A stretch of DNA of 64,000 nucleotides from Olsenella sp. oral taxon 807. Its GTDB lineage: Bacteria > Actinomycetota > Coriobacteriia > Coriobacteriales > Atopobiaceae. The first letter of the stretch is position 1; each line of letters begins with the position of its first letter. The stretch covers positions 1,426,001-1,490,000 of the forward strand of contig NZ_CP012069.2 of assembly GCF_001189515.2 (NCBI RefSeq). The letters run 5' to 3'. Under the pieces are notes generated by a model that did no database searches, had not been told where the DNA came from, and worked only from the letters and a program-made list of their open reading frames with translations. This document shows, piece by piece, positions 34,569 to 44,713 of this stretch. Position numbers and translations under genes: made by a program.

Positions 34569-35318
34569 CTAGGAGCTCAGCATGAACTCGTAGGCGCGCA
34601 GGCGGCAGTCGAGCTGCGTCGTCGCCCAAACGTGCGCGAGAAGGACGAGCGCGCTCGAGGTCTTGGGGTCCGGTCCAGCCGCAAGCAGTTCGTCAAAGGT
34701 CGACGTGATGAGCGCTCTTAACCAGGCAAGCTCCGAGCGCTCCAGCCGCCGCGCCCCAGGCACGTCCTTGGCGCAGCTCGAGCAAAGCGTGCCGCCCATC
34801 TGGGCCGAGAGGTAGCTGACCTCCGCATCGCCACAGGAGATGCACTGCGTAAGCTCGGGTCTCCAGCCACAGTGCGCGAGCACCTTCATCACGTAGGCAG
34901 CGACGATGAGGTCCAGCTGCCGCTGGTCGCAGGCCCGCTCAAGGCACGCGAGTGCCTTCGAGCAGATCGGATGCAAGAAGGAGTCCTCGCTGTTTTGGAG
35001 GCAGGTGAGACAGGCGAGCTCCGCCACGACGCTCGCGGCACTCACCCGCGCGAAGTCTCCGCGAATCTTGGCGTGTGCGTTCACGAGCGTCGCCTCCGAG
35101 ACGACCTCGAGGGCACCCCTGCCCTTGGCAAGGAGCAGGTCAACCTCGGAGAAGAGCTCGGAGCGGGAGGCAAGGCGCCCTCCCGGCCTACGCGCGCCCT
35201 TGGCGACGGCACGCACCTCCTCGCCAGATGCGGCAAGCATGGTCAGGATGAGGTCCTGCTCGGCGAGCTTGGTGCGCCTGAGAACGATGCAGCTGAGCCG
35301 ACGCGTGCGCGAGGCCAT
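34569..35318 (-). CDS. recO: DNA repair protein RecO
   Basis: 249 residues, usual length. N-terminal OB fold (SCIVLRRTKLAEQDLILTML, then KGARRPGGRL), then the helical domain and a zinc site (CISCGDAEV...GGTLCSSC). It loads RecA onto SSB-coated DNA in the RecFOR pathway. It was evidently once directly after era; now the HepT/MntA pair sits between. Its first 25 codons also exist as a second copy at 36211-36292. The start ATG follows the hepT stop as TAGCCATG. Confidence 0.92.
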   Translation of the reverse strand: MASRTRRLSCIVLRRTKLAEQDLILTMLAASGEEVRAVAKGARRPGGRLASRSELFSEVDLLLAKGRGALEVVSEATLVNAHAKIRGDFARVSAASVVAELACLTCLQNSEDSFLHPICSKALACLERACDQRQLDLIVAAYVMKVLAHCGWRPELTQCISCGDAEVSYLSAQMGGTLCSSCAKDVPGARRLERSELAWLRALITSTFDELLAAGPDPKTSSALVLLAHVWATTQLDCRLRAYEFMLSS

Positions 35319-35323
35319 GGCTA
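35242..35323. repeat. 82-bp direct repeat, copy 1 (recO start)
   Basis: Matches 36211-36292 at 79 of 82 positions. It covers the hepT stop codon, the CC spacer and the first 25 codons of the complete recO gene. With copy 2 it flanks the toxin-antitoxin insertion. Confidence 0.9.
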
Positions 35324-35743
35324 GCCCAGTTCCCCAGCGTTGTCAGAACATAGGCCGGGCGCATTGGCATCTCTCGTGCCCTGCCCTCTTGTGGCAAGCT
35401 CGCTAAGCCTCCTTACAAGCTCGGGGATATCCTCGAACAGCGCCTCTTCGACCAAACTCCAGTCAATGCCATCGTAGTGGTGGACCATGCGATGGCGCAT
35501 GCCGGCAATCGTGGCCAAGTCAATGCCCTCGCCTAGGTCGACACCCTCCTTGTCGAGAAGCCATGCCTGTTCCCCGACAAGCTCTAGCGCCTTTGTGGCG
35601 GCAAGCTGATGGACCACGCTCCTTCCAAGTGACTCGCGGCTCACCTCACCTGACTCAACGAGCTGCGCGGCCTGCCTTGCATAGTCGAGGAGGAGCCTCA
35701 GGTGCCGAGGACAACTGTCAATACCTGTATCATTCCTCGTCAT
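35321..35743 (-). CDS. hepT: HepT-like HEPN toxin (DUF86)
   Basis: 140 residues. Helical HEPN domain with the RNase motif Rx4HxY seen as RHRMVHHY near residue 84-91, in the context AGMRHRMVHHYDGIDW. HepT proteins cleave RNA (tRNA in studied cases) and are silenced when the partner MntA adds AMP to the motif Tyr. The start overlaps the mntA stop by ATGA, so antitoxin comes first. The C-terminal ~25 residues are non-conserved. The stop is joined to recO as TAGCCATG, mimicking the old era/recO junction. Confidence 0.85.
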   Translation of the reverse strand: MTRNDTGIDSCPRHLRLLLDYARQAAQLVESGEVSRESLGRSVVHQLAATKALELVGEQAWLLDKEGVDLGEGIDLATIAGMRHRMVHHYDGIDWSLVEEALFEDIPELVRRLSELATRGQGTRDANAPGLCSDNAGELG

Positions 35744-36105
35744 AGGTCGAACTTCTCTCTTAGCACAGCCTCACGAAAGGGCCCCGGCATAAGCTCCGAT
35801 ATGTCATAGATGTCTACGGTCTTGCCCGTGGCCCTCTCAACCTCGGTTCCCAGGCCCAGGATCCTCGTGAGCTTGCCCCCACCACGATCGACCAGGATGT
35901 CGATGTCGGAGTCAGCATCCGCCTCACCTCGCGCATACGATCCGAAGATGCTCACCGAAGCGATGCGACGACGCCGGGCGAGCGGCACGATAATCTGCCT
36001 AAGCTCCCCGATGCCAAGGACGCGGGATGCCCTGTGACCCAAGGTGTCAGTCAGGTCCTTCGGGCCGACGTGCCCTCCCAGGGATGACTCGAACGAGTTT
36101 GCCAT
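35740..36105 (-). CDS. mntA: MntA-like nucleotidyltransferase antitoxin
   Basis: 121 residues. Minimal nucleotidyltransferase fold with the GSx10DxD motif as GSYARGEADADSDIDILVD. MntA-type antitoxins transfer AMP from ATP to the HepT tyrosine, disabling it. ATG 36105 is preceded by AGGGGAGGGG; an in-frame ATG at 36210 would start inside the copied recO fragment. The ~35 residues before the motif (HVGPKDLTDTLGHRASRVLG) are an N-terminal extension. Together with hepT it forms a two-gene module inserted between era and recO. Confidence 0.85.
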   Translation of the reverse strand: MANSFESSLGGHVGPKDLTDTLGHRASRVLGIGELRQIIVPLARRRRIASVSIFGSYARGEADADSDIDILVDRGGGKLTRILGLGTEVERATGKTVDIYDISELMPGPFREAVLREKFDL

Positions 36106-36142
36106 GATCCCCTCCCCTGACGCACCACCTTGTGAGGACGAG

Positions 36143-36170
36143 TGTATACCATGCACGCCTTTCGGGTCAG
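36143..36170 (-). promoter_or_regulatory. Candidate promoter of the mntA-hepT module
   Basis: Minus strand: -35 CTGACC (36170-36165), a 16-base spacer and -10 TATACA (36148-36143), 38 bases before the mntA start. It lies within the inserted DNA, so the module probably carries its own promoter, which would also read into recO. Confidence 0.5.
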
Positions 36171-36185
36171 TGGCGGACGGCACAG

Positions 36186-36287
36186 TCAGCCGAGGGGCCA
36201 ACACCGGCACGTCAGGATGAGGTCCTGCTCGGCGAGCTTGGTGCGTCTGAGAACGATGCAGCTAAGCCGACGCGTGCGCGAGGTCAT
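36186..36287 (-). pseudogene. Truncated copy of recO (first 26 codons)
   Basis: Begins with ATG 36287, directly after the era stop (TAGCCATG), and encodes MTSRTRRLSCIVLRRTKLAE and a few more RecO residues, then runs into unrelated sequence and stops at 36186 after 33 codons. It is the remnant left on the era side when the TA module was inserted. Relative to recO it has A2T and two silent changes. Confidence 0.85.
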
Positions 36288-36292
36288 GGCTA
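36211..36292. repeat. 82-bp direct repeat, copy 2 (era/recO junction)
   Basis: Partner of 35242-35323, 969 bases away. It contains the era stop codon and the start of the truncated recO. Differences are three transitions (at the equivalents of C/T, G/A and C/T). Confidence 0.9.
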
Positions 36293-37231
36293 TTCGTCCA
36301 CGGCAAGGCCCATGCGACGGATCTCACTCCGGTCGCGCCGCCACCCGGGACGCACCTGCACGCGCAGGTCCAAGAAGCAGCTCGCGCCCAAGAGCCTCTC
36401 GACATCTCGTCTGGCCTCGGTGCCAATCCTCTTGATCATGGAGCCCCCGCGACCGATCACGATGCCCTTCTGCCCCTCTCGCTCGACGATGACCGTAGCC
36501 GCGACAGAGGCGTGCCCGTCCTTCGCCCAGCTGATCTCGTCGCAGGTCACACCCACGGAGTGCGGCAGCTCCTGACGCAGGTTGAGGAGGGCCTTCTCAC
36601 GGATGAACTCGGCCACGAGCTCCTCGTCCGTGAGGTCTACGTCCATGCCGTCGGGAAACCACCTGGGACCTCGCGGCAGGTGCTCACTGACGATCGCCAG
36701 AAACGTGTCCACGTTGAACCCCTCCCTCGCAGACACGACCAAGCTATCGTCGAAGCGCGTGAGGCGAGACGCCCTCTCGAGCTGGGATGCGACCATCTCT
36801 GGCCCCGCGATGTCAGCCTTGGTCACGACGAGCAGCTTGAAGGGAGCCGCCGAGGCCTCGACGCGACCCGCCACCCACTCGTCCCCCCGGCCCACGGGCT
36901 TCGTGGCGTCAATGAGGAGCGCCACGACGTCCATGTCGGCAAGCTCGGCGAGCGCGGCCCTGTTGAGCTCCTTGCCAAGAGCGTCCTTGGGCTTGTGCAG
37001 GCCAGGCGTGTCCACGATCACGAGCTGCGACGTCTCCGTGTTCACAATGGCCCTCATGCGCCTGCGCGTCGTCTGGGCGACATCGGAGGTGATGGCGATC
37101 TTGGCCCCGTAGCAAGCGTTGAGCAGGGTTGACTTTCCCACGTTGGGTCGGCCCACCAAGGCGACAAAGCCGCTGCGAAACGCCTCTTGGCTGCTCGGGC
37201 AGTGCGTCGGTGTGTAATCGTCACGTGACAT
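36290..37231 (-). CDS. era: GTPase Era
   Basis: 313 residues. G1 GRPNVGKS at 27-34, G3 DTPG at 74-77, G4 TKAD near 137, then a C-terminal KH domain with GIVIGRGGSMIKRIG. Era binds the 3' end of 16S rRNA and is essential for 30S maturation. ATG 37231 with AAGGAG is chosen; upstream frame extension to 37516 overlaps dgkA and is not real. It lies 8 bases after dgkA, in the order phoH-ybeY-dgkA-era. Confidence 0.95.
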   Translation of the reverse strand: MSRDDYTPTHCPSSQEAFRSGFVALVGRPNVGKSTLLNACYGAKIAITSDVAQTTRRRMRAIVNTETSQLVIVDTPGLHKPKDALGKELNRAALAELADMDVVALLIDATKPVGRGDEWVAGRVEASAAPFKLLVVTKADIAGPEMVASQLERASRLTRFDDSLVVSAREGFNVDTFLAIVSEHLPRGPRWFPDGMDVDLTDEELVAEFIREKALLNLRQELPHSVGVTCDEISWAKDGHASVAATVIVEREGQKGIVIGRGGSMIKRIGTEARRDVERLLGASCFLDLRVQVRPGWRRDRSEIRRMGLAVDE

Positions 37232-37239
37232 TGCTCTCC

Positions 37240-37623
37240 TTAGCTCAAGAGTCTCATGAGGGCGTTTGCATACACGATGGTCCCCGCAAGGGCGACGAAC
37301 ACCGAGAGCGACCAGACAGCCGCCGCCGCGATGTCCTTGGCGCGACCCGCGAGCGGGTGGAACTCCGGGGAGACGAGGTCGATGATCGTCTCGACGGCGG
37401 TGTTCAAAAGCTCTCCGGCTATGACGACTCCACAGCAGAGAAGAACGATGGCCCAGCTCAAGGGGTCGAGCCTCAACGCGATCCCAGCCACGATGGCCAC
37501 TGCCCCAACACCGCACATGACCTTGAGGTTACGCTCCTGCGAGAGCGCCGTCCTGAAGCCCTGGAGCGCGAAGAGGAAACTCCGCTTGAACGAGGGATGG
37601 CGAAATCTCTTGCCAGGGATCAT
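37240..37623 (-). CDS. dgkA: Diacylglycerol/undecaprenol kinase
   Basis: 127 residues, three membrane helices. The signature GELLNTAVETIIDL followed by HPLAGRAKDIAAAAVW is that of the DgkA family. Gram-positive members mainly phosphorylate undecaprenol, feeding cell-wall lipid carrier. It overlaps ybeY by 4 bases. Confidence 0.92.
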   Translation of the reverse strand: MIPGKRFRHPSFKRSFLFALQGFRTALSQERNLKVMCGVGAVAIVAGIALRLDPLSWAIVLLCCGVVIAGELLNTAVETIIDLVSPEFHPLAGRAKDIAAAAVWSLSVFVALAGTIVYANALMRLLS

Positions 37624-38133
37624 GGCAGCCCATCCTCTCCGTGACGGGTGAGCGTCACGTGAGCTGTGGGCGCGGCAGCTCCGATGAGGGCCAGCAGCTC
37701 GTCCTCACGAGCCTCCATGACCCCTGCCTCCTCGTCCGTAAGGTGGTCGTAGCCCAGCAGGTGCAGCACGCCGTGCACGAGAAGGAGAAGGAACTCGTCG
37801 GCGGGCGTCGTGCCAAAGCGAGCGGCCTGTGCCGCAACGTATGCTGGGGCGAGGATGACATCCCCCAGTTCGCAGGGCTCCCCAGGCGCAAGGTTGGCGT
37901 CATCGGGACGCTCGCACTCAAGCGAGAGAACGTCGGTCGCCCTGTCCTTTCCACGCCACCTGTGATTGAGCTGGGCCATTCGTTCGTCCGTGACGACACT
38001 CACCGAGACCATGCAGGGTCTTTCGATGCCCTCCCGTGCGAGCACGAGGTCGACCACGCGGCAGATCTCGCGCTTTGGCACGGGGCTTTTCACGCCCTCG
38101 TCCACCGAGAAGTCCACGACGTTCGAGGCCACG

Positions 38134-39117
<984 letters not shown>

Positions 39118-39198
39118 GTACTGCGCTCGTCCCTTCTTGTCCCTCGCTCGAAACCCTTATCTTGCTCGCACCCATCATACCCAGAGCGAGGGCGCGCG

Positions 39199-40446
39199 TC
39201 ACGCGACGGTCGCCAGGAGACTTCCGTCGTTGAGAAGCGAGTGGGGCGTCGCCCGCACGAGGGTGCCCACCGCCACGGTCGGATCGAGGCGAACGTCAAA
39301 GAGACCGCCCGTGACGCCCCGCCCTCGCCGTTCCACGACGACGAGCTGCTCGGTGCCAAGCAGCATGCTGGCCGCCTCAAGTCGCATCGAACGGGCGAGA
39401 TCGCGCATACGTGCGCCCCTTTTGGCCGCAAGCCTCGGATCAACCTGGTCGGGCGCCGATGCGGCAGGTGTGCCCGGGCGCTTCGAGTAACGAAACACGT
39501 GCATCCTCGAGAAGCCCATCTCTTGGCAGAAGGCAAGGCTCTGCTCGAACTCCCCCTTTGTCTCGCCGGGAAAGCCCACGATGACATCAGTCCCCAACGC
39601 GACGCCTGGGAGCATCCTGCGTGCCGTCTTCACGGCGCGGGCGAAGGCGGCACTGTCATAGGCCCGCCCCATGCGACTGAGCGTCGCGTCCGAGCCGGAC
39701 TGCAGGCAGATGTGCAGGAAGGGCGCTATGCGTTCGGGGTTGGCAGCCATGACCTCAAGCAGCTCCACGCCGACGTCAGGTGGCTCGATCGAACCTATGC
39801 GAACGCGACGGACGTCGGTCTCGCGCATGAGGAGCGAAAGCAAGCCAGAAAGGCGAAGCCCGCCTGCCTCATAGCTGCCGATGTTGATGCCCGAGAGGAC
39901 CACCTCGGCACAGCCCCGCCCGCTCGCTCGGCGCACGCGACGCACGACCTCCCCTGCGCCGATGGAGCGTGCGCGGCCTCGGGCCTTCCACACGATGCAG
40001 TAGCTGCACCGCCTGTCGCAGCCATCCTGGATCTTGATGCCAAGGCGCGTGCGACCTGTCGGCGTGCCGCGAAGGAGGCCTGCGTCATCTATGCCACCTA
40101 TGGGCGCACCCACAAGCTCCAAGACGCGAGTGGCGACTTGTGACTTGTCCCTGACCACGCTGAGGTTAGGCGCGAGGCCCCTCAGCTCGTCCGCAAAGAG
40201 GTTCACGGCACAGCCCGTCGCGACAACCTCAGGCGCCTGGGGAAGGGCTGCCATACGCCTCAGGAGCTTGCGCGTCTTGGCCTCGGCCTCGGCGGTCACG
40301 GCACAGCTGTTCACGACGACAGCATCCGCCTCGGCGCTCGGCGAAAGCTCGCAGCCGAGCGCAAGGAGCGTGTCCGCGATGTCGTCGAGCTCATCGCGGT
40401 TCACCCTGCAACCAAGGTTGACGAAGGCGACCTTGGGAGCGCTCAC
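39199..40446 (-). CDS. mtaB: tRNA t6A37 methylthiotransferase MtaB
   Basis: 415 residues. [19 protein letters not shown] at the start and radical-SAM cysteines in [19 protein letters not shown] identify MtaB (the 'QDGC..RCSYC' form) rather than MiaB or RimO. It converts t6A to ms2t6A at position 37 of tRNAs decoding ANN codons. It overlaps dnaJ by 4 bases, the conserved dnaJ-mtaB arrangement. Confidence 0.92.
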   Translation of the reverse strand: MSAPKVAFVNLGCRVNRDELDDIADTLLALGCELSPSAEADAVVVNSCAVTAEAEAKTRKLLRRMAALPQAPEVVATGCAVNLFADELRGLAPNLSVVRDKSQVATRVLELVGAPIGGIDDAGLLRGTPTGRTRLGIKIQDGCDRRCSYCIVWKARGRARSIGAGEVVRRVRRASGRGCAEVVLSGINIGSYEAGGLRLSGLLSLLMRETDVRRVRIGSIEPPDVGVELLEVMAANPERIAPFLHICLQSGSDATLSRMGRAYDSAAFARAVKTARRMLPGVALGTDVIVGFPGETKGEFEQSLAFCQEMGFSRMHVFRYSKRPGTPAASAPDQVDPRLAAKRGARMRDLARSMRLEAASMLLGTEQLVVVERRGRGVTGGLFDVRLDPTVAVGTLVRATPHSLLNDGSLLATVA

Positions 40447-41618
40447 CGACGCTTCCTACCACGGAATCCGCGCCTCTTGGTGCCAACGTTGCCCTCGTCA
40501 CCGACCTGAGACCCCGCAGCGCGCCCGGCCCTCCTCTCACCGACGATCTCGCGGATGGCACCGAGCTGCCTTTTCGTGAGTCCTTGAGGGGCGCTCACCT
40601 GCACGATCGCGATCAGGCTGCCGCGGGCGTGCGAGCCGAGCCTAGGCATGCCGTATCCCGTGACCTTGACCTGTTCGCCAAAGGAGCAACCCGCCGGCAC
40701 CCTGACCTCGACCACCTCTTCGTCGAGGATGCCTGGGACGGTAAGCGTCATGCCGACGATGGCCTCGAGCGAGTCGATCTCCACCCTGCAGAAGAGGTCA
40801 TCCCCCTGACGCTCGAAGCGTCCATGTTCCTCCACCTGGATCGTTACCACGAGGTCACCACCACGCTCAGCGCGTATGCCCGCCTCGCCCTTGCCACGCA
40901 GCGAGATCGACTGACCCGAGTGGACACCCGCCGGCACCTTGACCTCGACTGTCTCGCGAGAAGGCGCTCTTCCCTGTCCCGCGCAGGTCTCGCAGGGCTT
41001 GTCGATGACCTGGCCAGAGCCCCCGCAGCTCGGACAGACCGACTGGGACTGCATCTGACCGAAGATCGTCCGTTGCACCTCGATCACACGCCCCGTGCCC
41101 CCGCAGCGCGTACAGCTTGTGGCATGGCCGCCGTCTGCGGCCCCGCTGCCCCCGCAGTCGTCGCAGGGCGCAAGTCGATCGTAGGCTATAGTCTTCGTAC
41201 AGCCCGCAGCCGCCTCCTCGAGCGTGACGCGCAGCGTGATGCCCATGTCACGTCCACGCGTCCTCGCCGCCCTGCCTGCGGCGCCCGTCGCTCCCCCACC
41301 AAAGAACGACTCGAAGATGTCGCTGACGCCAAAGCCGCCTCCGAAGATGTCCGACATGTCAACGTAGTCCGACCCAAAGCCGCCAGGGCCGTCCGGCGTG
41401 CCAAAGCGGTCGTAGTTCGAGCGCTTGCGCTCGTCCGAGAGAACCGAGTAGGCCTCGTTGACCTCCTTGAACTTACGCTCGGCGTCAGGCGCCTGGTTGA
41501 CGTCAGGGTGGAGCGTCCGCGCCTTCTTGAGAAACGCGCGCTTGATCGTCTTTGCGTCGGCGTCATGCCCAACGCCGAGGATCTCGTAGTAGTCAGGACT
41601 CGCTGCCAATCTCACCAT
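40443..41618 (-). CDS. dnaJ: Molecular chaperone DnaJ (class I)
   Basis: 391 residues. J domain (8-75) with LHPDVN, Gly-rich segment ([17 protein letters not shown]), four CxxCxGxG-type zinc motifs ([32 protein letters not shown]) and the substrate-binding C-terminal domain; ends in a basic tail (FRGRKRR). It delivers unfolded proteins to DnaK and stimulates its ATPase. The start is uncertain because CAGGAG sits directly before ATG 41618; GTG 41615 or TTG 41609 are alternatives. dnaK and grpE are not in the window. Confidence 0.93.
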   Translation of the reverse strand: MVRLAASPDYYEILGVGHDADAKTIKRAFLKKARTLHPDVNQAPDAERKFKEVNEAYSVLSDERKRSNYDRFGTPDGPGGFGSDYVDMSDIFGGGFGVSDIFESFFGGGATGAAGRAARTRGRDMGITLRVTLEEAAAGCTKTIAYDRLAPCDDCGGSGAADGGHATSCTRCGGTGRVIEVQRTIFGQMQSQSVCPSCGGSGQVIDKPCETCAGQGRAPSRETVEVKVPAGVHSGQSISLRGKGEAGIRAERGGDLVVTIQVEEHGRFERQGDDLFCRVEIDSLEAIVGMTLTVPGILDEEVVEVRVPAGCSFGEQVKVTGYGMPRLGSHARGSLIAIVQVSAPQGLTKRQLGAIREIVGERRAGRAAGSQVGDEGNVGTKRRGFRGRKRR

Positions 41619-41713
41619 TCTCCTGAAAGCTCAGTCTGCTGCCGTACCAATGCGTCTCGCGATTCGCCGTCGGGAAACGAGCGGCCCCCCGACACCCGAC
41701 ACGCACCACCTTC

Positions 41714-42811
41714 CTAGTAGCCCATGTAGCCCCTCGTGCCGAGCGTCGAGCACGACTGCATCATCACCACGACGACAGCCATGATCAGCGCATTGGAAAA
41801 GCCGTTCACAACGGAGGCAAAGCCCCGCCTCCACCAGGCCACAGGATGGATGACGCCGTCCCTGAACGCGTTGATGAGTCCACCGACCACGACTAGGGCG
41901 ATGAAGAGCCACATGCCCGAGAGGGTTCGGGCGAGCGCACCAAGCGCGATGAAGGGAAGCGCAAGTCCAAGCATGTAGAAGCCAAGGGCCTGCCGTCGGC
42001 TCAGGCGCTCGGAGGCGACGCCGACCCTGCAGACGAAGTCACCCGACGCCTTGCCGTTGGTGCCGGCGTTTCCCATGTCCTTGACGCGCACCTCGTCACC
42101 GTCATGCGAATGCGCGGGCACGCTCACCACGACCTCACTCGCAGAGAGCGTGCGCCCCGTGCCTCCGCAGCTGGGGCAGGGGTCTACGACCACCTTGCCC
42201 GAGCCCTCGCACTCGGGGCACTCCATCTCGAAGACGCCAAGGCCAAAGATGCTGTTGAGGTCGATACCGATGTGGCCGCTGCCACCGCAGGTGGGGCAGG
42301 TCCCGGCGTGCTCGTGCTCGATCGAGCCCTTCCCGTTACAGGTCTCGCAGGCCACGTAGCGCTGGTAGGTAACGCCGCGCTGACAGCCCTCCTTGGCCTG
42401 CTGCTCGCTCAGGTCGAGCTCAACGGTCACGTCGGCGCCCACCTTGGGGTTGTACGCACGCGACGTGGACCGAGACCCCCTACGCGCGGCATAGCCACCA
42501 AAGGGAAAGCCCCAACCAAAGGGCGATCCGTCAAAACCACCCGCACCGTAGGGACTCTGGGACGCAGGGCCATACCCGCCGAAGGAGGCGCTGGAGCGCA
42601 TGGCGTCGTAGCGCCTGCGCTTGTCGTCGTCCGAGAGGACTGCGTAGGCCTCAGAGACCTCCTTGAAGCTCTCCTCGGCACCTGCCGCCTTGTTGACATC
42701 CGGGTGGAGCTTGCGCGCCTTCTGCTGGAAGGAGCGGCGTATCTCGTCCTTCGAGGCGTCCTTCTCCACGCCGAGGATCGCGTAGTAGTCCTTCTCGTTC
42801 ATTGATGCCAT
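41714..42811 (-). CDS. DnaJ-like protein with C-terminal membrane helices
   Basis: 365 residues. J domain (8-72) with KLHPDVNKAAG, a Gly/Tyr/Phe-rich linker, and four zinc motifs (CETCNGKG, CPTCGGSG, CPECEGSG, CPSCGGTG). After a short beta segment (VVVSVPAHSHDGDEVRVKDM) the usual second C-terminal domain is missing; instead there are about three hydrophobic helices (LGLALPFIALGALA, LFIALVVVGGLI, FSNALIMAVVVVMM) and a short tail. It would place a J protein at the membrane. The SD AAGGA precedes ATG 42811. It lies 95 bases before dnaJ on the same strand. Confidence 0.85.
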   Translation of the reverse strand: MASMNEKDYYAILGVEKDASKDEIRRSFQQKARKLHPDVNKAAGAEESFKEVSEAYAVLSDDDKRRRYDAMRSSASFGGYGPASQSPYGAGGFDGSPFGWGFPFGGYAARRGSRSTSRAYNPKVGADVTVELDLSEQQAKEGCQRGVTYQRYVACETCNGKGSIEHEHAGTCPTCGGSGHIGIDLNSIFGLGVFEMECPECEGSGKVVVDPCPSCGGTGRTLSASEVVVSVPAHSHDGDEVRVKDMGNAGTNGKASGDFVCRVGVASERLSRRQALGFYMLGLALPFIALGALARTLSGMWLFIALVVVGGLINAFRDGVIHPVAWWRRGFASVVNGFSNALIMAVVVVMMQSCSTLGTRGYMGY

Positions 42812-43212
42812 ACAGCAGTCCTTCGCAAAGAGGCATGAAAGCAGAGAAAATCACATGTCGTTTGATTGTATCCAAGGCGGATGCGGGCTATTCTCGCATT
42901 TGCCTCGTTGGCGCATCTCGGCATATCTCACATGATTGAGCGGCCCCGTCACCCGTCTCCTGCCGACGCCACCTGACGGAGAGGGGCGCAGACGCGAGGC
43001 AGGGCCACGCGGGAAGGAGATGGTCGGCGCAAATGACCTTGCACAGACACGCCAGAGACTGACTCTCGCCTCAGTGTCAGCCACCTGCAGAGACCCCCCG
43101 GAACGATCGGGCGGAGCGATTGTTGGGTAGTTGATCCGTAATTCCCGTCTGAGTTTCTGACCACGCATAGCCTTGATAACAATATCATCAAAACTGCAGG
43201 CAAACCAACATA
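42812..43212. other. Intergenic region upstream of the membrane DnaJ gene
   Basis: 400 bases up to the ISL3 element. A possible -10 (TACAAT on the minus strand near 42870) lies upstream of the gene. I looked for CIRCE and HAIR heat-shock operators and found neither. Confidence 0.45.
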
Positions 43213-44608
43213 GGCCCCTCGCGGTTTTTAGTGGGTAGCACAGAGGGACGTCTGGGGAAAACGCAGCTTTCCTGGCGGCGGGGCGGCATCATTCCGCGCG
43301 AGAGTCGGCGGGCGTGCGGGGGTGTCGTGACGGGTCCCGAGACGAGGATGCCGGCGGCCCTCGTGCCCGAGTCGCCGGACCTGGGCGACGGGCGGGCCGT
43401 CGCGGGTGTCGAGATGAGAAGGTGCGGGCCCGATCCCGACGGGCCGCGCGCCTACGTGGAGCGGACCCCCGGCCACGCGACGGGGTGCCCCAGGCGCGGG
43501 GCGACGCGCGGGGCCTGCGACACGCGCGGGCGCACGTGGCGCCGCCCGGGCATATGGCAGCACGAGACCCACGCCCGCCGCGGGCTGCCGCGCCTCGGCC
43601 GCGACGAGGGCGGCCCGCCGGGCGCAGGGGTCCCGTGGGCGGATCCCGACGCCAGGCACCTCGCCGCCCTCCTCGGGACCCAGGTGCCGGCCGTGGCGAT
43701 GTCCCCGGTGCCCGCGGGGGGCATGGCGGGGCCGGTGCGCGGGCACGACGCGAGGGCCTGGGCGACGCCCGGCGGGATCGTCGCCGAGGCCCACGCTGAG
43801 GCCGACCTCTCGGGCGCGGGTGACGTCGGCGTCGACGAGACGGCCAGGAGGCGCGGGCACGACCACCCGGCCAGCCTCGCCGGCCCCGGGGGCGAGCGGG
43901 CCGTGGTCTGCGCCCTCGGGCGCGACGCCGGCACGGTCGCCGGCCTCGCCCGCGAGCTGGCCGAGCGCGGCGGCGACCCGGGGGCGGCGGGGGTCGCGGC
44001 CCGCGACCTCTCGCCGGCGCTCCCCAGGGGCGTCCCCGGGCGCCCGCCAGACGCCGAGCGGGTCGCCGGGCGCTCCCGCGTGACCCGGCTCGCGACCAGG
44101 CAGCCGGGCGGGGTCCGCCGAGGCAAGGGAGTCGAGGGAGAAGAGGGCGCCCCTCGCCAGGACCAAGCACGTATGGCCGGGGAGGGAGGCGAGCCTTACG
44201 GAGGGGCAGGCCGAGAGGAGGCGCACGCCGTCGAGGGAGCACCCCGGGACCGCCCGCGCCTGCGCGACGAGGGAGGCGCCGCGGGCGGCCTGCGACTGCG
44301 GGGCCGGGGACGACGCGGGGTCGGAGCCGGACGCCCCGCGCGGCCGGGTCACGCGCCCGGACGTCCCCCAGACGAGGACGGTCGCCAGGACCGTACGGGA
44401 GCACGGGGCCGAGATCCCGGACCACTCCGGCCACAGGCCCGCCAACGCCGTCCCCGGGGGAACGAGCTCGGCAGTCCAGTCGGCCAAGAGGCAGGCACGA
44501 GGGCTCGGTAACTTGGAGTACCTCGAGACCATCATCTACCCAAGACTAGGAAAGCTACGTTTTCCCCAGACGTCCCTCTGTGCTACCCACTAAAAACCGC
44601 GAGGGGCC
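43213..44608. mobile_element. ISL3-type insertion sequence with 61-bp terminal repeats
   Basis: Terminal inverted repeats at 43213-43273 and 44548-44608 match at 60 of 61 positions (outer end GGCCCCTCGCGGTTTTTAG). The right repeat includes the last codons of the transposase frame. No 8-bp target duplication is visible (CCAACATA on the left, TTGCCCTT on the right), so the flanks have changed or recombined. The interior is very GC-rich and the transposase is degenerate. Total length 1,396 bp is normal for ISL3. Confidence 0.85.
43231..44592 (+). pseudogene. Degenerate ISL3-family transposase
   Basis: ISL3 features survive in one frame to about 44100: RTWRRPGIWQHETH, VPWADPDARH, then GVDETARRRGHDH containing the first catalytic Asp, and RELAERGGDPGA. 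The zinc-finger cysteines are broken (CPRRG where CPxCG is expected). The C-terminal end (KRQARGLGNLEYLETIIYPR) is in a different frame, so at least one frameshift is present. Many residues look like products of A-to-G or T-to-C changes (Pro for Leu, Gly for Asp/Glu, Arg for His), judged from my memory of the family. Confidence 0.8.
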
Positions 44609-44713
44609 TTGCCCTTTTGGCACGGGGGGATTACCCTACGTACTGGACTTGACAACATCGTCCCCACACACGTGGACCGCCCCGTGTGTAGGGATGATTC
44701 ATGGAGGGACACC

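Noticed and set aside
36106-36210. Longer MntA starting at 36210
   Set aside because: That start lies at the edge of the recO remnant, upstream of the likely promoter, whereas ATG 36105 has a strong SD.
42812-43212. CIRCE or HAIR heat-shock operator upstream of the membrane DnaJ gene
   Set aside because: No TTAGCACTC-N9-GAGTGCTAA or CTTGAGT-N7-ACTCAAG match on either strand.
43228-44535. Minus-strand 435-codon frame inside the ISL3 element
   Set aside because: It is the complement of the transposase pseudogene; no SD and no domain.
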